Positions 59,184 through 64,000 of a stretch of 64,000 bases of DNA are shown here, piece after piece. The notes below the pieces were generated by a model that did no database searches, was not told the DNA's origin, and saw only the letters and a program-made list of their open reading frames with translations. How positions within the stretch are numbered: the first letter of the stretch is position 1; every line of letters begins with the position of its first letter. Source of the stretch: Allantophomopsis cytisporea. Lineage: Eukaryota > Ascomycota > Leotiomycetes > Phacidiales > Phacidiaceae. The stretch spans positions 1,302,001 to 1,366,000 of the forward strand of contig CP103023.1 of the NCBI GenBank assembly GCA_024752435.1, written 5' to 3'. The translations under genes were made by a program, and so were the position numbers.

Positions 59184-59798
59184 CTAATTATCACCCAAAA
59201 GTGCTTCTTCCCGTCTCTTGCGTCTGTCTTCCATCGCAGCTCTCTTCTTTGGACCATACCTCGCTCTCGCAGCCGCTGCCCTCTCCTCCTCAAACTTCTT
59301 TTGCTGCGGCGTGGCCTCAGTGATCATTGCTACGAATATCTGCGAGCAGTTGTACTTCTTCGCCACCTTGTAACGCGTCCACTCATCCGGGCTCTCCGTT
59401 CGTAGACGTCTGATCTCCGCAACGTCCCCCTCACTCAAATGGTATCTCTGATACCCCGGCTTTCGCTCCTCCAATACGGGCGGTAATCGCAATTCGCCAG
59501 CCTCGCGTCCTCTGGTCTGTGCCAGCAGAAGAGCACGGCGTTTATCCTCCTTTGGCAGGAATTTGAGGGGTGTGTGAAGTACGGAGGGGGCTGAGGATGG
59601 CGGGTTGAATATTATGTGGTCTTGTTGTGGAGAGTTGTTGGTGAAGAGGAAGGACTCCTCGGGCTTGATGTTTTGCAACTTCTTCGTGCGTCGGTACGAG
59701 GATTCATGACGCTTCCCGTTCGTGTTTCCGGCAAGCAAACATTGTGTTCTTCCGGTGAAGAGGTCAATGACCGGTCGGCGTATAAGTCGGGCTTCCAT
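59184..59798 (-). CDS. MRPL20: Mitochondrial large-subunit ribosomal protein mL58 (MrpL20)
   Basis: Single-exon protein of 204 residues, a fungal-specific component of the mitochondrial 54S ribosomal subunit. The N-terminus (MEARLIRRPVIDLFTGRTQ) is basic and amphipathic, a mitochondrial presequence. The family core is HTPLKFLPKEDKRRALLL, RLPPVLEERKPGYQRYHLSEGDVAEIRRLRTESPDEWTRYKVAKKYNCSQIFVAMI. The C-terminus is a long Lys/Arg/Ala helix (EEERAAAARARYGPKKRAAMEDRRKRRE) typical of ribosomal extensions. The start is the first ATG of the frame. It is convergent with IEC3 and transcribed away from the Ser-rich gene. Confidence 0.9.
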   Translation of the reverse strand: MEARLIRRPVIDLFTGRTQCLLAGNTNGKRHESSYRRTKKLQNIKPEESFLFTNNSPQQDHIIFNPPSSAPSVLHTPLKFLPKEDKRRALLLAQTRGREAGELRLPPVLEERKPGYQRYHLSEGDVAEIRRLRTESPDEWTRYKVAKKYNCSQIFVAMITEATPQQKKFEEERAAAARARYGPKKRAAMEDRRKRREEALLGDN

Positions 59799-59990
59799 TG
59801 AGTCGTTTGTGGTGATTGCAATTGCTTTGTCGAGCTTGATGTCGCGGCATAAGGTGATTTTTGGCGGAAGCTAGGCCAAAATATTTCCCTCTCTTCCGCG
59901 CGGCTCCGGCGATTGCAGAATCACGAGTGCGAGTGAAAGAGTGTGCGCCGTCTCCAAACCACAAACACACACAAACCAATCATACGGTAA

Positions 59991-60088
59991 AGCACCACAT
60001 ACCACATACCACATACCACATACCACACACACACACACACACGCACAACACCAATAATATCATACCATACCACCACCACCACCACCAC
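59991..60088. repeat. ACCACAT, (CA)n and (ACC)n compound microsatellite
   Basis: About five ACCACAT-type heptamers run into a (CA)n block at about 60025-60047, then after a short gap a (CCA)n block at about 60069-60088. It lies about 200-300 bp upstream of MRPL20. Confidence 0.9.
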
Positions 60089-61292
60089 ATTTTTGGCAAA
60101 ATATCCCGGATGTCTTTGATTGCTACTGTATCATGCCAAACTTTAATTGAAAGCATAACGGGGACAATACCGAATTTTGAAGGAATGGATTTCATTTTAT
60201 TGACGTCATAATCCAATAGCTCTCACGAAAGTCCTCCGGATTATTCTTTAAATATCCTCTCTATTTCTTTCTTTGAATGTCGTGAGTATTTGTGAATAAT
60301 CCGGTATTCTATTAAATGGTGATTATTTCAAAGAGCCGCTCTTCGCGCACTCTACACACAGTACATACTCCGCATTACTACCTACGTACCTCGTTAGCCA
60401 CACATGCCTGGCCGCAGCCCACAATCTTCCTCCTTCCACTCACTCCTCGACTCGACTTGCTCAACATCAGGATCCAAGTACGAGCCACACTGAACATAAT
60501 GTGTGTGGTCACCTGCCAACATTTTCGGTATGAGACAAAGATCCCAGCAGGGAATTAACTCCATCGGAACATGACATGGCCTTACTTCCTTCACTTCTCT
60601 ACTTTGTGCCATAAGATAGATGCTGTACCGTTGACGCGCGAAGCAAGAAAAGTCTCTCTGTTCCTGAATTGACATTTCTTACTCCCTTACCCATTTTTTT
60701 TCTTCTTCTTCCTTTCTGTTTCTTTCTAACCCATCCCTCATCATCATCCATTCGTTGTTCGATCAGAATATCATCCAGTCTATCAGTCTGTCGCGTAGAA
60801 TTGTGTCTCTTTGGCAAGACATAGGGATAAACAATCCCCCAAGAAGAGCGGCATTCAATTGACTGGACGAAGCCCATAATCTTCATCATTTGTTCCAACT
60901 CCTTCCGAGAACCCCTGTGCTATTCCAGCGACACTCGTCTCAGTCGTAATTCACCCATCGAGTCGAGTTGAGGTCTGAGTCTTGGATCTGCGACCTGTCA
61001 TTGCCCATGCGAATTGGCCCGCGCGACACACTATTACGAAAAGAACAACACAGCATTCAGAAACACGTACTCCATACAGCAACAGAATACTGTTTGAGTT
61101 GTGCTGCACAATACACTCCTGTACCCCCAATACTCATTACTCACTCACTCACTTATTCTCTCATAAATTACCGCGGTGTAGGTGCAAATCATTTCATACC
61201 GTCATTTGTGTTCACTTTGTGCAAGCCAACACAATTACTCCTTCGTACCTGACGCTTCGTATCGCTCCATATCACTCATAGGAGCTTCAGAC

Positions 61293-61332
61293 ATGATGTA
61301 TGTCATTTACTGATAACACTCGAATCGCATAG
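61293..61332 (+). promoter_or_regulatory. Two overlapping upstream ORFs before the Ser-rich gene
   Basis: uORF1 at 61293-61313 encodes MMYVIY then stop. uORF2 at 61300-61332 is in another frame and encodes ten residues. Both end before the main ATG at 61466. If transcribed, they would lower initiation at the main start. Transcription of this stretch is assumed. Confidence 0.4.
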
Positions 61333-61465
61333 CTGCCAAGTAACCGTTATCCATAATCAACGCTTCTGGTGTTTCTGGATCCACCTCCCGATACGAAGAC
61401 ATTGGAGTAGCATCTATTCACAATACGTACAATCACGGGAATAACATCACAGCACAGACGCGTCG

Positions 61466-62533
61466 ATGGATACTCAGGTCCACGCTCAGACAAAGGCGTC
61501 GGTGCCTGCCCTTGGGGAGGGTTTCCGAGAGCAGCCCCGAACTGCAACAGCGTCTACCTCTGCTTCCAGCAGCGATCACGAGCAGGATAAGAATAACGAC
61601 AAGACTGGCAAACGCCGACTATTTGGCCTTTTGAAGAAGAAAGATGATAATAAATCGAAGAACAAGAGAGTAGAGTCAACCTCTACACCGACTTCACAAA
61701 AGTCCCCTCTGTCGCCTTCAAGATCCAATCACCCATATGAACATCAATCTTCAGCATCACCGAGTCGCAATATATACTCGTCTTCACCGCACCTGGCGTC
61801 ACCAGCAGGTTCTCAGATCTTTGAACGTGATGTCCAGGAGAGCACCCTCAATATCCCGAATTCGCCTGCCATACCGTCGCATATACAGAGAGAAGACCAT
61901 ATTCCGCCGGTACTAGATGCATCTTCAGAAGCCATCACCAATAAAAGTCTCGATCCAGACAGTGTTGAGATAGTGACACATGCTTCCCATCACCCCGCCT
62001 CGTTTTCCGTGACAGGATCTGGAAATGATGAAGTCACGGAAGGCACCTGGCCAGAAGAGTTGGTCGATCATCCTCACAAGGAGGATGCTGCCCAAAGCTA
62101 CGCAACCTTGGACTCTACAGATGTTCATCGCCTAAGTTTCATCTCGTTCGCTGATGTCGTGCAGTCCGAGCACGCCGAGCATGGAGGTGGTCGAGATTCC
62201 TTATACATGCAGCATCTTGCATCCATGTCGTCGCCAGGCACCAACCGATCCCAATCTCCCGTGATATCTCCAGTTTCGTCTCAGGGCTTGGATAACTCTC
62301 CGCCCACAAGTGGATCGCCTTCTGTCCAGGGCGTCGAGCTGAGCTCGGGTCGAATTGGTCGGCCCGTCGTTCGCCCTCTCTCCATACATGGCCTCGGAGG
62401 CTCCGGAGAGCTTTCTATCGAAACCATGAGCCAAGCTATGAATAAGACGGGCAGCGGCGATCTGAGTGGGTCACGAAGTCAGCCGCTCAGTCCCGTCAGT
62501 CCTGGGGGATCGTCAGATCGGACAAAGCCGTGA
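61466..62533 (+). CDS. Ser-rich, disordered fungal protein with SFADVV motif
   Basis: Single-exon protein of 355 residues without a recognisable domain. A basic patch lies at about 48-68 (GKRRLFGLLKKKDDNKSKNK). The rest is Ser/Pro/Thr/His-rich with many SP dipeptides (SPLSPSR, SPVISPVSS, PLSPVSPGG), suggesting multiple proline-directed phosphorylation. One ordered-looking block, RLSFISFADVVQSEHAEH (222-239), is followed by a Gly-rich patch and, near 305-330, RPVVRPLSIHGLGGSGELSIET. I recall the SFADVV block in uncharacterised proteins of other filamentous ascomycetes. No signal peptide or membrane segment. Two overlapping short uORFs lie about 150 bp upstream. Start: first ATG, at 61466. Function unknown. 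Confidence 0.85.
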   Translation: MDTQVHAQTKASVPALGEGFREQPRTATASTSASSSDHEQDKNNDKTGKRRLFGLLKKKDDNKSKNKRVESTSTPTSQKSPLSPSRSNHPYEHQSSASPSRNIYSSSPHLASPAGSQIFERDVQESTLNIPNSPAIPSHIQREDHIPPVLDASSEAITNKSLDPDSVEIVTHASHHPASFSVTGSGNDEVTEGTWPEELVDHPHKEDAAQSYATLDSTDVHRLSFISFADVVQSEHAEHGGGRDSLYMQHLASMSSPGTNRSQSPVISPVSSQGLDNSPPTSGSPSVQGVELSSGRIGRPVVRPLSIHGLGGSGELSIETMSQAMNKTGSGDLSGSRSQPLSPVSPGGSSDRTKP

Positions 62534-64000
62534 GAGAAGTGCCGTTGGGGTAAGGTTTGGACCATGCGAAAGCATGAGCATGAATTTGATCAATATACAC
62601 GCTTCCATGACGACGCTCTAAGTTCTACCCGCATATTCCGTTATCATACATGTTGACTTTCTTCTTTCCTTCTATTTATTCTTTTGATACATGTTTCTTC
62701 TTTTCTTGGCGCAGATATCTAAATTGGTCGGGGGGTTCATTCAAGGTTTGGCTAGTTCTTTGCGAGAGATATCCTAGGGCACACTGTTTTACAAGTCTTA
62801 TCTAGTTGGCGTATGTAGTAGTAACAGGGAGCTTCTCAATGCACCCAATTCATATCAGGAACAGCAATCCAATGCATACAAATATCATACAGGAGTCATT
62901 TTACCCCCTAGAACAGACCAGCTATCAATATGAACAATCCGTAACCCCCCCTGAAGAGATTACAAATATATCTATATATGGAGTATGGGGGATGTTGGAT
63001 GGTGTACGGAGTCCTGTGCGCTGTCATTCATGATGAATACATACTGACTGGCATGCCGGCTTATCTGTATGGCTATGCAGACTCTTGTTTAACTTGTTTG
63101 CACGCAGGAAGCCTCATGAAACATGACACATCGTCCAATGCCACCCTTTTGCTAGGGAAGTCCTTGTGTCTGGGTAGGCAACTGAGATATGCGGGGGCAT
63201 GGGTACAGATATTCATCCGCCACCATGCCTCGCAAGCCAAAGTGATAGGCAGATTGCAAGTCCAGATCTGCTTGATACGCTGGGTGGTGCAGCGAGAAGT
63301 GGTGATGTCGGGAAATGCCAAGACCTTTTCTTTTTTTTGGCATCGAAGCCAGCATGAATGATTGAATGAATGATTTCAGCGATTTCTCATTGCCGTGCTT
63401 GACCGGGGGGGGTTCATAATCTCTGGGAATTTCGGGATGTTGGGGAAAGAATTGTCTGGTGTCTGTGAGGTGCATAAGGTTCGCTGTCGGGTCATATGGA
63501 TGCTTTTTTACAAGGTTTGAGGGGTGAGCATGGAGTGAGATATGGATCCTGAAGAGGATGAATGTCTGTCTGTCACTTCACTGTGGATGAGGCATGGTTT
63601 GGGATTGCGGAGGAGCGGCAGTACGAGTTCAGTCGAGTGGGCAGTAGAAGAGGCCAAGAATCGAGTAAGGAATAGTCTTTCGTGAAGCCCAAATGAAACT
63701 GTCAGAGAGGCCTTACGGACTACAGATTGCTGCTTTCTTGCTTTTTTGCTTTTTTGTCTTTTGCTTTTTAACTCATATCGAACATCCCGATGTTCTTTTT
63801 GCTTTTGCTTTTGCTTTTGCTGCTGCTCCTGGTCCTTCCTTTTTCCTTCTGGGAGCTTCTGCTTTTGCTTTTTGGCGCGCTTGAGATGGCTGTTGAAATG
63901 ATGATAATAACATGAAACATTAAAATTGTACAAGATTGGCCACAGCGTTCATCTGGAATGCACCGTTGACAAGCCGGCCGTGTCTTGTTTGTTTCCCGGC
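62534..64000. other. 3' flank of the Ser-rich gene and unassigned end of window
   Basis: 1.5 kb with no recognised gene. A CTTTTG hexamer repeat (about five units) lies at 63799-63823, and T/C-rich stretches at 62655-62710. Minus-strand open frames there translate to QKQKQK low-complexity sequence. Confidence 0.65.
63799..63823. repeat. (GCTTTT)n hexamer microsatellite
   Basis: Four to five GCTTTT units followed by GCTGCTGC. Confidence 0.9.

Larger units (their letters stand above)
59799..61465. other. 1.7-kb divergent intergenic region with simple repeats
   Basis: Upstream region of MRPL20 and of the Ser-rich protein gene. Holds ACCACAT, CA and ACC repeats at 59991-60088 and a run of short uORFs before the downstream start. 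No further gene seen. Confidence 0.6.

Noticed and set aside
63508..63933. Minus-strand open frame of 141 codons with KQKQK repeats
   Set aside because: The Lys/Gln repeat is the translation of the GCTTTT microsatellite, and the rest resembles no protein.

Overview
This is nuclear DNA of a filamentous ascomycete. Genes carry short 47-125 bp GT-AG introns with ACTAAC/CTAAC-type branch sites, and several families are fungal: Mrc1, Iec3, Nop13, mL58, type-B carboxylesterase and MOT1. Protein sequences look like a leotiomycete (Helotiales, Sclerotiniaceae-like). That placement rests on memory of related proteins, not a search. I support 15 protein genes, two of them (D-aminoacyl-tRNA deacylase and a small secreted protein) recovered by manual splicing. 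I saw no tRNA, rRNA, CRISPR or intact transposon.

Layout. 1-2431 is the 3' part of the U2 snRNP subunit SF3B1/Hsh155. 2432-26697 (about 24 kb) holds no convincing gene and is full of microsatellites. It ends in a leader of about 1.69 kb with no ATG on the sense strand, just upstream of a two-finger C2H2 transcription factor (26698-27958, FlbC-like). Another 5.5 kb without a gene follows. The first 33 kb therefore carries two genes and the next 29 kb carries thirteen.

The gene-dense half runs in this order: a 149-residue three-TM protein (+); the replication-checkpoint mediator Mrc1/claspin (-); a type-B carboxylesterase (+); a MOT1-like molybdate transporter (+); NADP-isocitrate dehydrogenase (+); a small secreted protein (-); D-aminoacyl-tRNA deacylase (-); CCR4-NOT subunit Not3/5 (+); a Cys-rich C2H2 protein (+); nucleolar RRM protein Nop13 (-); INO80 subunit Iec3 (+); mitoribosomal mL58/MrpL20 (-); and a Ser-rich disordered protein (+). 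These are mostly housekeeping genes with no shared pathway, so there is no biosynthetic cluster. Divergent pairs (DTD/NOT3, NOP13/IEC3) share 330-580 bp promoters.

The most interesting signal is the C2H2 factor inside its gene desert. The ATG-free leader, a TATA-rich start region near 24.95 kb and recurrent motifs in the desert (TACGTAGTAC, AAGTCAAG, GGAATG arrays) suggest an unusually long regulatory domain for a developmental regulator. A second point is that SF3B1 carries Asn and Ser at two positions of the pladienolide/herboxidiene pocket.
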